64,000 bases of DNA, from NCBI GenBank assembly GCA_028275925.1, contig JAPWTS010000001.1, forward strand, positions 37,473-101,472, given 5' to 3'. A program made the position numbers and the translations under genes. Position 1 is the first letter of the stretch, and each line of letters starts with the position of its first letter. The notes below the pieces were generated by a model. That model made no database searches, was not told where the DNA came from, and saw nothing but the letters and a program-made list of their open reading frames with translations. The stretch is from Thermofilales archaeon (lineage in GTDB: Archaea > Thermoproteota > Thermoprotei > Thermofilales > Thermofilaceae). This document shows positions 8,943 to 17,641 of this stretch, piece by piece.

Positions 8943-9278
8943 ATGGAGTACTGCCCCAAATGCGGGAGCCTAATGCTGCCCCAGAAGAGGGGGGAGGGAA
9001 CCGTGCTCAAATGCCCCAAGTGCGGCTACGAAAAGGCTGTGTCCAACCCCGGAGCGTACAAGGTCACGCGCGTTACCAAGCGCAGCCCCGAGGACTCGAT
9101 CCTCGTGATCGACCGCGAGATCAAGGTTGAAGTGCTTCCCAAGACGAAGGTGGAGTGCCCCCGCTGCGGTCACACCGAGGCATACTACTGGGAGGTTCAG
9201 ACGCGCGCCGGCGACGAGCCGGCTACCAGGTTCTTCAAGTGCACAAAGTGCGGTTACGTTTGGCGCGAGTACCAGTGA
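8943..9278 (+). CDS. tfs: transcription factor S (RNA polymerase cleavage factor, TFIIS-like)
   Basis: TFS rescues backtracked archaeal RNA polymerase by stimulating cleavage of the nascent RNA. The 111-residue protein has the N-terminal zinc ribbon CPKCGSLMLP...CPKCGYEK (RPB9-like) and the C-terminal zinc ribbon CPRCGHTEAYYWEVQTR...FKCTKCGYVWREY. The acidic tip normally carries D-E; here the loop reads TRAGDEPATRF, so the catalytic DE pair is present. The ATG at 8943 was chosen because the family starts MEYCPKCGS; an upstream in-frame start at 8889 would add a non-conserved tail, and AATATAAC at about 8908 fits a TATA box for a start near 8935-8943. It opens the plus-strand cluster leading into PCNA and primase. 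Confidence 0.95.
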   Translation: MEYCPKCGSLMLPQKRGEGTVLKCPKCGYEKAVSNPGAYKVTRVTKRSPEDSILVIDREIKVEVLPKTKVECPRCGHTEAYYWEVQTRAGDEPATRFFKCTKCGYVWREYQ

Positions 9279-9387
9279 CATCGGTTGGTCGGAGGCTGAG
9301 CGATAGAGCTGGGGAGAACGCTTCGGCCTGCGAGCCCTCGCACGCTAGCTATAAATAGCTCGATCGAGAGTGCATCTGGGATGCAAT

Positions 9388-10137
9388 ATGCCGCTGAAGT
9401 TCGAGTTCCCCGACGCGAGGGATTGGCGCTACTTAATAGAGAGCTTGCAGACGGTGATTGAGGAGGCTAACTTCATAGCTGACGCCGAGGGGCTGAGGTT
9501 GCGCGCTTTAGACCCTTCGCGGATAGCGATGGTCGACCTCTATATGCCGCGCGAAGTGTTCGAGTTGTACGAGATAGACGAGGAGCGCGTGCGGATAGGC
9601 GTGAATTTCGACGACCTGAACAAGATCCTGAAGCGGGCTAAGGCAAAGGACAAGATACTTTTCCAGGTCGAAGGGGGACGCTTGAGAGTAACGCTGGCGG
9701 GCAAGGCGGAGAGAACCTTTTCGCTGCCGTTGATCGATGTCGTCGGCGAGGAGCTGCCGCTGCCTAAGGTGACCTTCGATGTGACAGCCAAGATGGTTTC
9801 TGATACGCTGAGGGACGCGCTTAAGGACGCCGAGATGATCAGCGATACGGCGCGGTTTGTCGGCGAAGAAAAAGAGCTGAAGATAGTGGCGAAAAGCGAT
9901 AAGGGAGAGCTGGAAGCGAGGTTCTCGCTGGAGAGCGGTTCCCTGCTGGAGTACGAAGTCAAGCAGCCCTCCACCTCGAGCTACAGCCTCGAGTACCTGG
10001 AGGACATAGTCAGCAAAGCCTACAGGATAAGCGACCTCGTAACGCTCGAGTTCTCCACGAACAAGCCGCTCTCGCTGACCTTCGACATAGCCGGCGGCGG
10101 GGTCCTCCGCTACTTCCTGGCGCCAAGGATGGAGTAG
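9388..10137 (+). CDS. pcn: DNA polymerase sliding clamp PCNA
   Basis: Ring-forming processivity factor that tethers polymerase, ligase, Fen1 and others to DNA. The 249-residue protein shows the expected two-domain repeat, starting KFEFPDARDWRYLIESLQTV, with LRALDPSRIAMVDLYMPREVFELYE in the first domain (split here as its family block), the interdomain connector, and the C-terminal PLSLTFDIAGGGVLRYFLAPRME. Only one pcn gene is in the window; relatives often have two or three that form heterotrimers, so others may lie elsewhere. TATAAATAG at 9349 gives a start just before ATG 9388, which is preferred over the GTG at 9370. priL follows 8 nt downstream. The family B polymerase at 40.6 kb ends in a PCNA-binding motif. 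Confidence 0.96.
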   Translation: MPLKFEFPDARDWRYLIESLQTVIEEANFIADAEGLRLRALDPSRIAMVDLYMPREVFELYEIDEERVRIGVNFDDLNKILKRAKAKDKILFQVEGGRLRVTLAGKAERTFSLPLIDVVGEELPLPKVTFDVTAKMVSDTLRDALKDAEMISDTARFVGEEKELKIVAKSDKGELEARFSLESGSLLEYEVKQPSTSSYSLEYLEDIVSKAYRISDLVTLEFSTNKPLSLTFDIAGGGVLRYFLAPRME

Positions 10138-10145
10138 GAAGAGCC

Positions 10146-11276
10146 TTGAAGACCGAGCTGCTGCTCACTACCGAGGATCTGCGCAAGTACCCGTTTGTCT
10201 CGAAAGCCTTCGAGCGAGTAAGGAGCTTGAACCTGACTTTAGCTGACCTCGCGAGCCACCCCTTGAGGAATGTCATCGAACGCGCTGCAGCTTACGTTAA
10301 AGCGGCGGTAAACGGCTCAGAGCCCCCTCCCCCTTCGGACGATAGCGAGGAGGAGGTCTTAGCGTTCGCCGTCGCGTTGATTCTGCTCAAAGCAGTGGGC
10401 GATCGATCGCTGACGCGTAAGCTCGCCGTGATCTTCTCAAGGAGGGTTGGCAGGTTCCTAGCCGGAGAAGATTTGAGCAAGCTCGTGTACGTGCTGTCGG
10501 AGCTGGGAGTTAAGGCGAGGGTCCTTCAGGCGAAGGTTCACGGGTACCCTGTCGCGGTCCACGTGCTCAGCTACCTCGAGAGCACCCCCGAGAGGGCGGG
10601 GCACTGGAAGCTCGTCCACAGGCTCGTCGAGAGGGGGTGGGTTTACGTGAGCAAGCTCGAGGCAGCAAGGCTCGGCGAGGAGGCTTTGAAGAAGTTTATA
10701 GAGAGAAAGGTTGAGGAAATAAAACTCGACGAGGTTTCGATGCCCGATGCCGTGTACAGGCTGGTGGAGGGTTTGAGTGCCGAGTGGGGAGCGCGCATCA
10801 AAGAGCTCAGGGAGAGGTGGGCGCCCGAGGGGTTGGAGGCTAGCGAGGACGCGTTCCCGCCGTGCATCAAAGCCATCGTGGAGGACTTGAAGGCTGGCAA
10901 GAACGTGCCCCACAGCGCCAGGTTCGCACTAGCCTCCTTCCTGCTGAGCATCGGGATGAGCGTCGACGAGGTTCTCGAGGTGTTCAGGGCAGCGCCCGAC
11001 TTCAACGAAAAGATAGCGAGGTACCAGGTGGAGCACATAGCCGGGATGAGGGGTTCGGGGAAGAAGTATACGCCCTACAAGTGCGACAACATGCGGACGC
11101 TTGGGTTGTGCGTAGCGGAGTGCGGGGTCAAGCACCCCCTCCAGTACTACTGGAAGGCGTTGCGCAGGCAAAAGGCGCCGAGCGCTGCCCGTGGCTCGAG
11201 AGCCAGAAGGGGTCCCGCTGAAGCCCCGCATCTCGTAGAGGGGGATTCTAATGGGCCAAGCACCCGACCCGGTTAA
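10146..11276 (+). CDS. priL: DNA primase large subunit PriL
   Basis: Regulatory subunit of the archaeal/eukaryotic-type primase, which helps the small subunit start RNA primers. The N-terminal half is helical (LRKYPFVSKAFERV; VLAFAVALILLKAV) and the C-terminal half carries the four cysteines expected to hold a [4Fe-4S] cluster: FPPC (about residue 239), YKCDN, GLCVAEC and the following residues up to KHPLQYYWKAL. The start is TTG at 10146, 8 nt after pcn. Its last 26 nt overlap the start of priS, so the two subunits are translationally coupled. The C-terminal 35 residues after the cluster domain are low complexity and basic (RRQKAPSAARGSRARRG) and are probably disordered; a shorter true protein cannot be excluded. 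Confidence 0.93.
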   Translation: MKTELLLTTEDLRKYPFVSKAFERVRSLNLTLADLASHPLRNVIERAAAYVKAAVNGSEPPPPSDDSEEEVLAFAVALILLKAVGDRSLTRKLAVIFSRRVGRFLAGEDLSKLVYVLSELGVKARVLQAKVHGYPVAVHVLSYLESTPERAGHWKLVHRLVERGWVYVSKLEAARLGEEALKKFIERKVEEIKLDEVSMPDAVYRLVEGLSAEWGARIKELRERWAPEGLEASEDAFPPCIKAIVEDLKAGKNVPHSARFALASFLLSIGMSVDEVLEVFRAAPDFNEKIARYQVEHIAGMRGSGKKYTPYKCDNMRTLGLCVAECGVKHPLQYYWKALRRQKAPSAARGSRARRGPAEAPHLVEGDSNGPSTRPG

Positions 11277-12372
11277 GGTGGGTAGAAAGTACTTTGAGTG
11301 GTACTACAGAAGCGCCGACCCCCGCGATTTCTCCGTAACGTCCCTCCCCAGCAGGGAGTTTGCGTTCTCGTACTTCGGCGAAGAGGGCATGCGCCGCCAC
11401 ATTTCGTTCGGCGGGCTCGAGGAACTCGCGGAGCACCTCCGAACCGCCATCCCGCGCCACGCGTTCTACTCGACCGCGTACTACCGCGACCCCGGGGCGA
11501 AGGACATGGAAGAGAAGGGCTGGCTGGGCGCCGACCTGGTCTTCGATATCGATGTGGACCACGTCGAAACCCCCTGCAAGGAGCTCCACGATAAGTGGAT
11601 CTGTAAATCCTGCGGCGCCTCAGGCTGGGGGAGCGTAGAAAGGTGTCCCCGCTGCGGCAGCGAGGCAATCGAACGGCACACGTGGGTGTGCGAAACCTGC
11701 ATTAACGTAGCGCGCGACGAGGTCCTAAAGCTGGTGGACTTCCTCGAGATGGACTTCGGGTTTTCCCGCCACGAGCTCCTCGTCACGTTCTCCGGGCACA
11801 GAGGGTTCCACGTACACTTGGAATCGCCAGAGGTTAGAGAGCTGAGCCAGGACTCGAGGAGGGAGATAGTAGACTACGTCAAGGGCTTAGGCCTCGACGC
11901 GCGCTTCCTTACGGCGAAGACGCGGGGCGGCTACAAGCTGCGCTACGAGGCGCCGCTCGGCTGGTACGGGCGGTTGGCACGCTGGGCGCTGATCAAGGTC
12001 GGGTCGGAGAACCCCGTGCTCAGCTTGAGCGAGTGGCGATCGATAGTAGAGGAGAGCGTTACGAGAGAAGCCGCGGCCGTGGACGAAAAGGTGACCATAG
12101 ACACGAAGAGGCTCATACGCTTACCCAACAGCCTCCACGGTAAAACGGGGTTGAAAGTTGCCCCCTTCAGTGTCGACGAGCTAGAGAATACCAGCATCAT
12201 AGACCGCGCTAAAGTGTTCACGGAAGGGGAAGTCGCGGTGCGGCTGGAAGAGGGGCCTAAGCGGGTGTTAGACGTAGACCTTGGGTCGGGAGGGGTTCTC
12301 ACGCTGCCGACCTACGCGGCCCTCTACCTGCTGCTCAATGGGGCTAAGCTGCTCAAGTTCGAGCAGCGCTAG
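11251..12372 (+). CDS. priS: DNA primase catalytic small subunit PriS
   Basis: Catalytic subunit of replicative primase, 373 residues. The polymerase fold is marked by FSVTSLPSREFAF, the metal-binding pair in LVFDIDVDHVE (about residue 95) and by SGHRGFHVHLE. An inserted zinc-binding knob is visible as CKSCGASGW...CPRCGS...CETC. The C-terminal RLIRLPNSLHGKTGLKVAPFS is a strong family signature. It overlaps priL by 26 nt and stands directly upstream of the GINS gene, so primase, PCNA and a helicase-accessory subunit are expressed from one locus. The reaction is synthesis of RNA, and in archaea also DNA, primers on single-stranded template. Confidence 0.96.
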   Translation: MGQAPDPVKVGRKYFEWYYRSADPRDFSVTSLPSREFAFSYFGEEGMRRHISFGGLEELAEHLRTAIPRHAFYSTAYYRDPGAKDMEEKGWLGADLVFDIDVDHVETPCKELHDKWICKSCGASGWGSVERCPRCGSEAIERHTWVCETCINVARDEVLKLVDFLEMDFGFSRHELLVTFSGHRGFHVHLESPEVRELSQDSRREIVDYVKGLGLDARFLTAKTRGGYKLRYEAPLGWYGRLARWALIKVGSENPVLSLSEWRSIVEESVTREAAAVDEKVTIDTKRLIRLPNSLHGKTGLKVAPFSVDELENTSIIDRAKVFTEGEVAVRLEEGPKRVLDVDLGSGGVLTLPTYAALYLLLNGAKLLKFEQR

Positions 12373-12417
12373 CGCAAAGCCAATATATCCTCGCGCCTGC
12401 CAAGCAAGCAGACACTT

Positions 12418-12966
12418 GTGTCCACGTTAGCTGAGCTGGAGAGCGCGCTAAGGAGAGAGCTCGCATCGGACGAGCTTTTGGACCTAGAGGAGGATTTCTA
12501 CTCAAAGGCTCGCAAACTGTTAAACGATATCAGGCGGGCGCAAAGCGAATCCGCTGGAGCGTCGCGCGTTATCGAGGAAAGAATACGCGAAACTATAGAA
12601 AAACTTTTCCTATTCCGCTTGAAGAAGGAATTAGAACATTTACTACGATATGGAGAAATTCCAAAAAAATCTATACCCCAAGAGGAACGGCAAGTCCTGA
12701 TTAGTATAAACAAAATTCTTTCTGCTATAACGCAAACTCCTATAAAAGAGGGGAAAACCTCAGGCGAAGGCCGCGCGCCGAAAAGCGGTTCTCCAACCAA
12801 GTTATCTTTAGTGGTTTTTAGGAAACCTTACTCTAAAATACTATTGTCCGAAAAGGGGGTCCTGGGACCCTTCGCGCCCGGCGACGTCGCGATTGTACCC
12901 GAGGCGGTGGCTAACGAGCTGAAGAGGTCGCAAGTTCTCGAAGTGATCGCGGATTTCGAGACGTGA
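12418..12966 (+). CDS. GINS complex subunit (Gins15/Gins51-like)
   Basis: A 182-residue protein whose position beside priS is that of the crenarchaeal Gins15-type subunit of the CMG-like replicative helicase (MCM, GINS, GAN). The N-terminal part is helical ([35 protein letters not shown]), the linker around residues 90-135 is polar, and the C-terminal [22 protein letters not shown] forms the small beta domain typical of the A/B arrangement. Family assignment rests on context plus weak motif similarity. Start is GTG, with CAATATATCC about 30 nt upstream. The middle of the gene (about 12580-12735) is clearly richer in A+T than its ends, and coincides with the linker. Confidence 0.75.
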   Translation: MSTLAELESALRRELASDELLDLEEDFYSKARKLLNDIRRAQSESAGASRVIEERIRETIEKLFLFRLKKELEHLLRYGEIPKKSIPQEERQVLISINKILSAITQTPIKEGKTSGEGRAPKSGSPTKLSLVVFRKPYSKILLSEKGVLGPFAPGDVAIVPEAVANELKRSQVLEVIADFET

Positions 12967-13048
12967 GACGTGCGGCACGGCTAAAGCGGAGACGAGAGAC
13001 GCGCGTAACGGTTTTAAAGAGCCGCGTAGGCAGCTTCGAGGTGGTCGC

Positions 13049-13333
13049 ATGAAGTTCCCCAGAGAAGTGCGCACTTACTGCCCGCGCTGCAAAACCTACA
13101 CGGTGCACCAGGCGTCGCTCTACAAGCCTGGTAAGAGGCGCACTTTAGCGCAAGGGCAGCGCAGGTACCTTAGGAAGCTGAAGGGGTACGGTTCGAAGAG
13201 GAAGCCCGAGCAGAAGGAGTTCGCGAAAACCACCGAGAAGCAGGTTGTCAAGCTGAAGTGCACGGTTTGCGGTTACACTCGACACAAGTGCCTCGGAAGG
13301 ATGAAGAAGTTAGAGATCGTCGAGAGGGTGTAG
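13049..13333 (+). CDS. rpl44e: 50S ribosomal protein L44e
   Basis: Archaeal/eukaryotic ribosomal protein (eL42 family) located near the E-site tRNA CCA end. The 94 residues show [21 protein letters not shown], the central [17 protein letters not shown] block and the second half of the zinc motif [24 protein letters not shown] lies about 35 nt upstream of the ATG. It is followed after 3 nt by rps27e, giving the conserved archaeal order L44e-S27e-aIF2alpha-Nop10. Confidence 0.97.
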   Translation: MKFPREVRTYCPRCKTYTVHQASLYKPGKRRTLAQGQRRYLRKLKGYGSKRKPEQKEFAKTTEKQVVKLKCTVCGYTRHKCLGRMKKLEIVERV

Positions 13334-13336
13334 CGC

Positions 13337-13543
13337 ATGCCCCGCTTCAGCAGGGTACTGGTACCGAAACCGCGGAGCCGGTTCCTCCTCGTGCGCTGCC
13401 CAGACTGCGGCAACGAGCAGGTCGTGTTCAGCCATGCCGCGCTGACCGTCACGTGCCGCATCTGCGGGCGGGTTCTGGCCAGGCCTACCGGTGGCAAAGC
13501 CAAAATAGAGGGCGCCGTAATAAAAGCGCTGGACGAGCAGTAG
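13337..13543 (+). CDS. rps27e: 30S ribosomal protein S27e
   Basis: A 68-residue small-subunit zinc-ribbon protein with [20 protein letters not shown] and CRICG, the complete four-cysteine site. The N-terminus ([20 protein letters not shown]) is typical. It sits 3 nt after rpl44e and 9 nt before aIF2-alpha, so these are surely one operon. Confidence 0.97.
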   Translation: MPRFSRVLVPKPRSRFLLVRCPDCGNEQVVFSHAALTVTCRICGRVLARPTGGKAKIEGAVIKALDEQ

Positions 13544-13552
13544 GGTGCTGCT

Positions 13553-14350
13553 ATGCCCGTTGGACGCAGGCTACCGAGACCGCTCGAGCTGGTCGTGGGG
13601 ACGGTAGTCAGGATAGAGGACCACGGCGCTTACGTTACGCTGGACGAGTACGGTGGCCTGGAGGCGTACGTCCCGCTGAACGAGGTCTCGCACTCCTGGT
13701 TCAAGAGCATCAGGGAGGTCCTAAAGGTGGGTCAAAAGAGGGTGTTCAAGGTAATAAGGGTAGACCCCCGCCGCAACCACGTTGACGTATCCCTGAAGCG
13801 CGTGAGCGAGCGCGAAGCTAAAACGAAGATGCTGGAATGGAAGAGGCTTCAGCGGGCCCTCAAGCTGGTGGAGCTCGCCGCCGAGAAGCTGGGCAGGAGC
13901 GTGGAAGAGGCGATGGCGGAAGCTGCCAAGCTTGAGGCGCGTTACGGCGAGCTCTTTGCGGGCTTCGAGGCTGCCGCGAGGGAGGGGAGAGGGGCGCTGG
14001 AGAAAGCCGGCGTCCGAGAACCGTGGTTATCGGCGTTCTACGAACTCGCCAAAAGCCACGTAAAGCTGCCGAAGGTGAAGCTGAGCGCTGTAATCTCCGT
14101 GATGTGCCCGCACGGCGACGGGGTGGAGCGGCTGCTTAAGGTTCTCTCCGCGTGGGAGGAGACAATAAGCAAATACCCAACGCTCGACATCCGCTTCTAC
14201 ACCGTGGGAGCTCCCAAGTACAAGCTGGACGTGGAGGCTTACGAGCCCAAAACAGCCGAAGCGTTCCTCGAAGAGGTAGCTAAGGCGATCGCCGCGAAAG
14301 CCGGCGAGGTAGGGTGCCAGTATTCCTTCGAGCGGGTTAAAGGCGAGTGA
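13553..14350 (+). CDS. eif2a: translation initiation factor aIF2 subunit alpha
   Basis: Alpha subunit of archaeal IF2, 265 residues. It begins with an S1-type OB fold (ELVVGTVVRIEDHGAYVTL; VGQKRVFKVIRVDPRRNHVDVSLKRV as its second half), continues with the helical middle domain (KMLEWKRLQRALKLVELAAEKLG) and ends in the alpha/beta domain that binds the gamma subunit (LDIRFYTVGAPKYKLDVEAY). It strengthens binding of initiator tRNA. There is no serine-51 kinase-target context to interpret with confidence. It is co-transcribed with rps27e upstream and nop10 4 nt downstream. Confidence 0.96.
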   Translation: MPVGRRLPRPLELVVGTVVRIEDHGAYVTLDEYGGLEAYVPLNEVSHSWFKSIREVLKVGQKRVFKVIRVDPRRNHVDVSLKRVSEREAKTKMLEWKRLQRALKLVELAAEKLGRSVEEAMAEAAKLEARYGELFAGFEAAAREGRGALEKAGVREPWLSAFYELAKSHVKLPKVKLSAVISVMCPHGDGVERLLKVLSAWEETISKYPTLDIRFYTVGAPKYKLDVEAYEPKTAEAFLEEVAKAIAAKAGEVGCQYSFERVKGE

Positions 14351-14354
14351 AGCC

Positions 14355-14651
14355 ATGGTCTCGAGGTGGCTGCTGAGGAAGTGCGTGCAGTGCGGCGCGT
14401 ACACTCTGAGGAGGGACCGCTGCCCCTACTGCGGGGGGCCCGTGCGCGTACCCCACCCCCCTAAGTTCTCGCCCGAAGACAAGTACGGGAAGTACAGGAG
14501 GATCATCAGGAAACAGCTGCTGGCTAGCGGCCAGGCAGCGCGAACCCCGGGAACCGCCGCTAGCGAGAGCTCAAAGAGCGAAGAGGAGATCCCTCACGAT
14601 GAGAACCCCGCGAAAGCTGTTCAGCCACCAGAAGGGTACTCCACCTTGTAG
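14355..14651 (+). CDS. nop10: H/ACA RNP protein Nop10 with C-terminal extension
   Basis: Nop10 is the small scaffold of H/ACA guide ribonucleoproteins that convert uridine to pseudouridine in rRNA. The first 60 residues are canonical: zinc ribbon KCVQCGAYTLRRDRCPYCGG followed by PVRVPHPPKFSPEDKYGKYR. The protein is 98 residues, about 40 longer than usual; the extra tail is polar, alanine/serine rich and probably disordered, and its last 31 nt overlap the convergent aglB gene. Either the tail is real or a mutation removed the original stop; the sequence alone cannot decide. It is the last gene of the translation cluster. Confidence 0.92.
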   Translation: MVSRWLLRKCVQCGAYTLRRDRCPYCGGPVRVPHPPKFSPEDKYGKYRRIIRKQLLASGQAARTPGTAASESSKSEEEIPHDENPAKAVQPPEGYSTL

Positions 14652-16801
14652 ACGAGAACCCAAGCGTTCGGCTTTGAAGCGAATACCAGCTTGAAGTGGC
14701 GTGGTTGCGGGATGTCGGGGCTCGGCCCCTGGTAGTTTTGGATGGTGGTCCCGAAGGGAAGCTTTTCGAAGATGAAAAAGCTCCTGCCCGGGATCTTCGC
14801 GAACAGCAGGCGGTACAGCGTCGCGTTGCGAGCCTCGGGGGTATCGGCTGGCACCAAGACCGGGAACCCATCGACGTAGCCGACCGCCAAGTACTTGTCC
14901 GGGTTTTCCCCGATCCAGCGCGCCATCTGGTAGCTCTTCGCGAGGTCTCCGCCCAACCCCCCGTACGCCGGAGAGTAGTAAACGTAGATGCCCAGGTACG
15001 GCAGCTGCGCCTTGAGGAAGGGTTCGTAGACCACCACGTAGGACACGTTGAGCTCCTTGAATATCCTCAGCGCTTCCTCCTCGCTGGAGAGGAACGCCCT
15101 TGCGACGCGCTGGATCTGCTTCGTGTCGATCGTCGCGTTGTCGCACGTGCTGTTCCTCCTCGTGTTGACCGATATCCAGTAGCCGTAGTCCCACCAGGTC
15201 GCGATCACGGACCTCTCGGGCACGTTCGCTTTTATCCACTCCAAAGCCGAAAGCCAGTCCGTGTACTGGTAGTCGTAGTCGAGCACGGGCACCGAAGAGG
15301 ATAGGATGAGCGCCGGCTGGTGCGTTGCGGCTACGGAGCTCTGCCTGGCGATAGCGAGCAGCGGCAAGACCGCCACGACGATCAGCGGGATCGCGAGGAT
15401 CTCCGGCGCAAGCGCCTCGCCCCTCCTGCCCCTTGCTGCGGAGGCCCTGGGCGCGAGCAGAGCGCCGAACACTTCCGACATCCCGTGCGCCGCGAGCAGC
15501 GCAACGGCTGGAGCCATCGCGAGCGTCAACCTGGCCATCGACGCGGCAGCGTAAGCGGAGCTCAGCCAGAGCAGCGCCATCAGCGTGTCCTCGAACCGCT
15601 TCCTGTACCTGTACCCGCAGAGCAGCGCCCCGAACGCCGACAGCGGGAGCAGCGGGCCGTAGTCCTGGTAGATGGACGCCCACGTCGGGACTGCGTGCTC
15701 GGCCACCGTCGTGACACCGACCTCGCGCCACACGGGGACGAGGACGGCTAGGATCCTCCCCGGCAAGGACAGCAGCAGCCCGCTGTACCACCCGGCCACC
15801 AGCGCTGCCGCCGTTAGCGCGACCGCGACAGCGACCCACTTCCTCTCAACCCGCAGCGCCACGCGCCTTGAGGGCATAGCGTGCGCCAGCACGAGCACCG
15901 AAGCCGCGATCGCGGACCACGGCACCACAGACGCCAGCGAGGCGAAGGCGAAGGCGGGCCCGAAGCGCGGCATCGTGGCTATAGCTGCGTCCACCGGGAC
16001 GATGAAGAGGAGGAAAGCCTTGGCAACGTTAGCGGCCTCGGGGTTGAAGATCAGCCACGCGAGGACCGCCAGGGAAACTAGGTTCCACGGGTAGATGAAG
16101 CCGCCCCAAGCCAGCACTACCGGGACCATCGCTACGCCCGACAGCAGGGCGCGCGCCGCCGAGTTCCTCCTAACCGCTTGGACGAGCAGCGTGAGCGAGA
16201 GGAGCATGAAGGGGATCGCGACCCCCTCGTGCTTCGCGCCGAGGTTCGTCCTGTATATGAACGGCCAGCTGCACGCCATGAACACGGACGCGAGCGTCCC
16301 TACGCTCTCGTCCCATATCTCCTTGCCGAGAAGGTACGCGAAGAGGCTGGCGGTGGCGGCCCCGACCGCCGGGATGAACGCGTGAACCGTGTAGAGATCC
16401 ACCTCGAAGCCCAAGGCTTTCAGCAGCGTGTAGGTTGCAGCCGAGAAGAGGGGGGCACCGATCTGGCTTGACGCCCTCAAGTCTCTGCCATAGGGGGCCC
16501 AGAAAAGGGTGTCCCTTTCGCCCCTGTTGAACCACCAGCTGTACCACCAAGCCAAGCCTTGCAGCAGGTTGCCGTTACCCTTCTCCAGCAGCTTCTCGGC
16601 CAGGTAGTACTCGTAGAACGGGTCGAACTCGTTCAGGTAGATTCCCCACCGCATTGGCGCGAGCCTAAGCAGCAGCGCCAGCGCCACGCTTAGGGCAACG
16701 ACCGCGTACGCTATGAAGCGGGGGTTGGAGGCGAGCTCGAGCGCCGCAGCGGCGAACTTCCCCGCCGCGCGCCTAGCGGCATCCCACGCTCGAGGTGCCA
16801 C
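14621..16801 (-). CDS. aglB: oligosaccharyltransferase STT3/AglB (protein N-glycosylation)
   Basis: Membrane enzyme that transfers the lipid-linked glycan to asparagine in N-x-S/T sequons on the outer face of the membrane. The 726 residues contain a first transmembrane helix (residues 29-48), the first catalytic loop NEFDPFYEYYLAEKL, about a dozen more membrane segments, a KHEGVAIPF-type second acidic loop, and a soluble C-terminal domain with the diagnostic WWDYGYW at about residues 536-542. Its likely substrates include the sequon-rich surface protein at 59.2-61.4 kb. It is convergent with nop10 and overlaps it by 31 nt. TM topology was judged from hydrophobic runs only. Confidence 0.96.
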   Translation of the reverse strand: MAPRAWDAARRAAGKFAAAALELASNPRFIAYAVVALSVALALLLRLAPMRWGIYLNEFDPFYEYYLAEKLLEKGNGNLLQGLAWWYSWWFNRGERDTLFWAPYGRDLRASSQIGAPLFSAATYTLLKALGFEVDLYTVHAFIPAVGAATASLFAYLLGKEIWDESVGTLASVFMACSWPFIYRTNLGAKHEGVAIPFMLLSLTLLVQAVRRNSAARALLSGVAMVPVVLAWGGFIYPWNLVSLAVLAWLIFNPEAANVAKAFLLFIVPVDAAIATMPRFGPAFAFASLASVVPWSAIAASVLVLAHAMPSRRVALRVERKWVAVAVALTAAALVAGWYSGLLLSLPGRILAVLVPVWREVGVTTVAEHAVPTWASIYQDYGPLLPLSAFGALLCGYRYRKRFEDTLMALLWLSSAYAAASMARLTLAMAPAVALLAAHGMSEVFGALLAPRASAARGRRGEALAPEILAIPLIVVAVLPLLAIARQSSVAATHQPALILSSSVPVLDYDYQYTDWLSALEWIKANVPERSVIATWWDYGYWISVNTRRNSTCDNATIDTKQIQRVARAFLSSEEEALRIFKELNVSYVVVYEPFLKAQLPYLGIYVYYSPAYGGLGGDLAKSYQMARWIGENPDKYLAVGYVDGFPVLVPADTPEARNATLYRLLFAKIPGRSFFIFEKLPFGTTIQNYQGPSPDIPQPRHFKLVFASKPNAWVLVYKVEYPSGG

Positions 16802-16841
16802 GCACGTCTCGCCGCGGGGAGGGATATAACGCTTTTCGCCT

Positions 16842-17024
16842 TCAGCGGCTCGCGGGGGTTGAGCGCTTCCTAACGCTTACGCTCAAGCGCTTGGGTTCCG
16901 TGGACAACCGGTGCAAGCACCGCGGGCACTTGTCACCGTACTTCGCTAGAACCCTCATGACGTCGATCGGCCGCTCCCCAGCGTAAAGCACGAAGGAGCA
17001 CCGGCTGCAGACGACGTAGTACAT
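16842..17024 (-). CDS. small zinc-ribbon protein
   Basis: A 60-residue protein with two CxxC pairs (CSRCSFVLYAG and CPRCLHRL) that should bind one zinc ion, separated by a helix (RPIDVMRVLAKYG). The C-terminus is basic (RLSVSVRKRSTPASR). I do not recognise a named family; it resembles small conserved crenarchaeal zinc proteins. It lies between the RNase H-fold gene and aglB on the same strand, 23 nt downstream of the former's stop side, and may be co-transcribed with one of them. Confidence 0.65.
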   Translation of the reverse strand: MYYVVCSRCSFVLYAGERPIDVMRVLAKYGDKCPRCLHRLSTEPKRLSVSVRKRSTPASR

Positions 17025-17047
17025 AGCCTGCTCTCTCCCCTCCAGCT

Positions 17048-17641
17048 TTATTTAACCGTATCGTTCGCCGGCGCGGCTGGGCTCAACGCGATCTTGAGAG
17101 CCGCCAGCTCGTGCGGGGACAGCTTCCCCACGAAGCTGAAGTCCCCCAGGAGGACGCTGACCCTCGCCTCGTCCTCGTCCACTAGCTCGACTTGAACCCC
17201 CTCGCGCCGCAGCTCGGCGGCTACCCGCTTGGCGTCGGGGGGGTTCTGCCCCGCGTAGCCCAACCGCACTCGAAGGGGGAAGCCCAGCTCGCGCAGGTCC
17301 GCCACCAGCGAGCGCACCTCGGCAACGCTCCGTAGCACCCCGGTGTACGCCACCACCCCCTCGACCACGGCAGCAACGCCGATGTTCTTCTCGCCTAGGT
17401 CGACCCCGAGCGTGAGCGAGGTGGATCCGGTAAGGCGCGATGCCAGCCAGCACGCGAACGCGGCTTTAGGATGCCTTGAGGAGAGAATCCGGCGCGGCAC
17501 TTCAACCCCTTCCACACCGAGCTCGACGAAGTCCGAGAGCCCCAGCTCGCGCAGGAGGCTGCACACCCGGTGCAGCGCGCGCGCCTCCCTCACGGCTAGG
17601 CGGAGGGGCTTCCGCCTCAGCTCGAGAGCGAGCGAGCGCAC
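17048..17641 (-). CDS. predicted RNase H-fold (RuvX/YqgF-like) nuclease or resolvase-like protein
   Basis: The 197-residue protein carries LTLGVDLGEKNIGVAAVVEG at about residues 78-97, the GxDxG beta-hairpin typical of RNase H-fold nucleases of the RuvX/YqgF type, followed by RVRLGYAGQNPPDAKRVAAEL and VQVELVDEDEARV, which fits the later strand-helix elements with acidic residues. The longer open frame upstream is ignored because it would run through the RadB-like gene; GTG 17641 gives a 25-nt overlap with that gene and implies translational coupling. The partner suggests a recombination or repair role, but catalytic activity is inference from one motif. Confidence 0.6.
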   Translation of the reverse strand: MRSLALELRRKPLRLAVREARALHRVCSLLRELGLSDFVELGVEGVEVPRRILSSRHPKAAFACWLASRLTGSTSLTLGVDLGEKNIGVAAVVEGVVAYTGVLRSVAEVRSLVADLRELGFPLRVRLGYAGQNPPDAKRVAAELRREGVQVELVDEDEARVSVLLGDFSFVGKLSPHELAALKIALSPAAPANDTVK

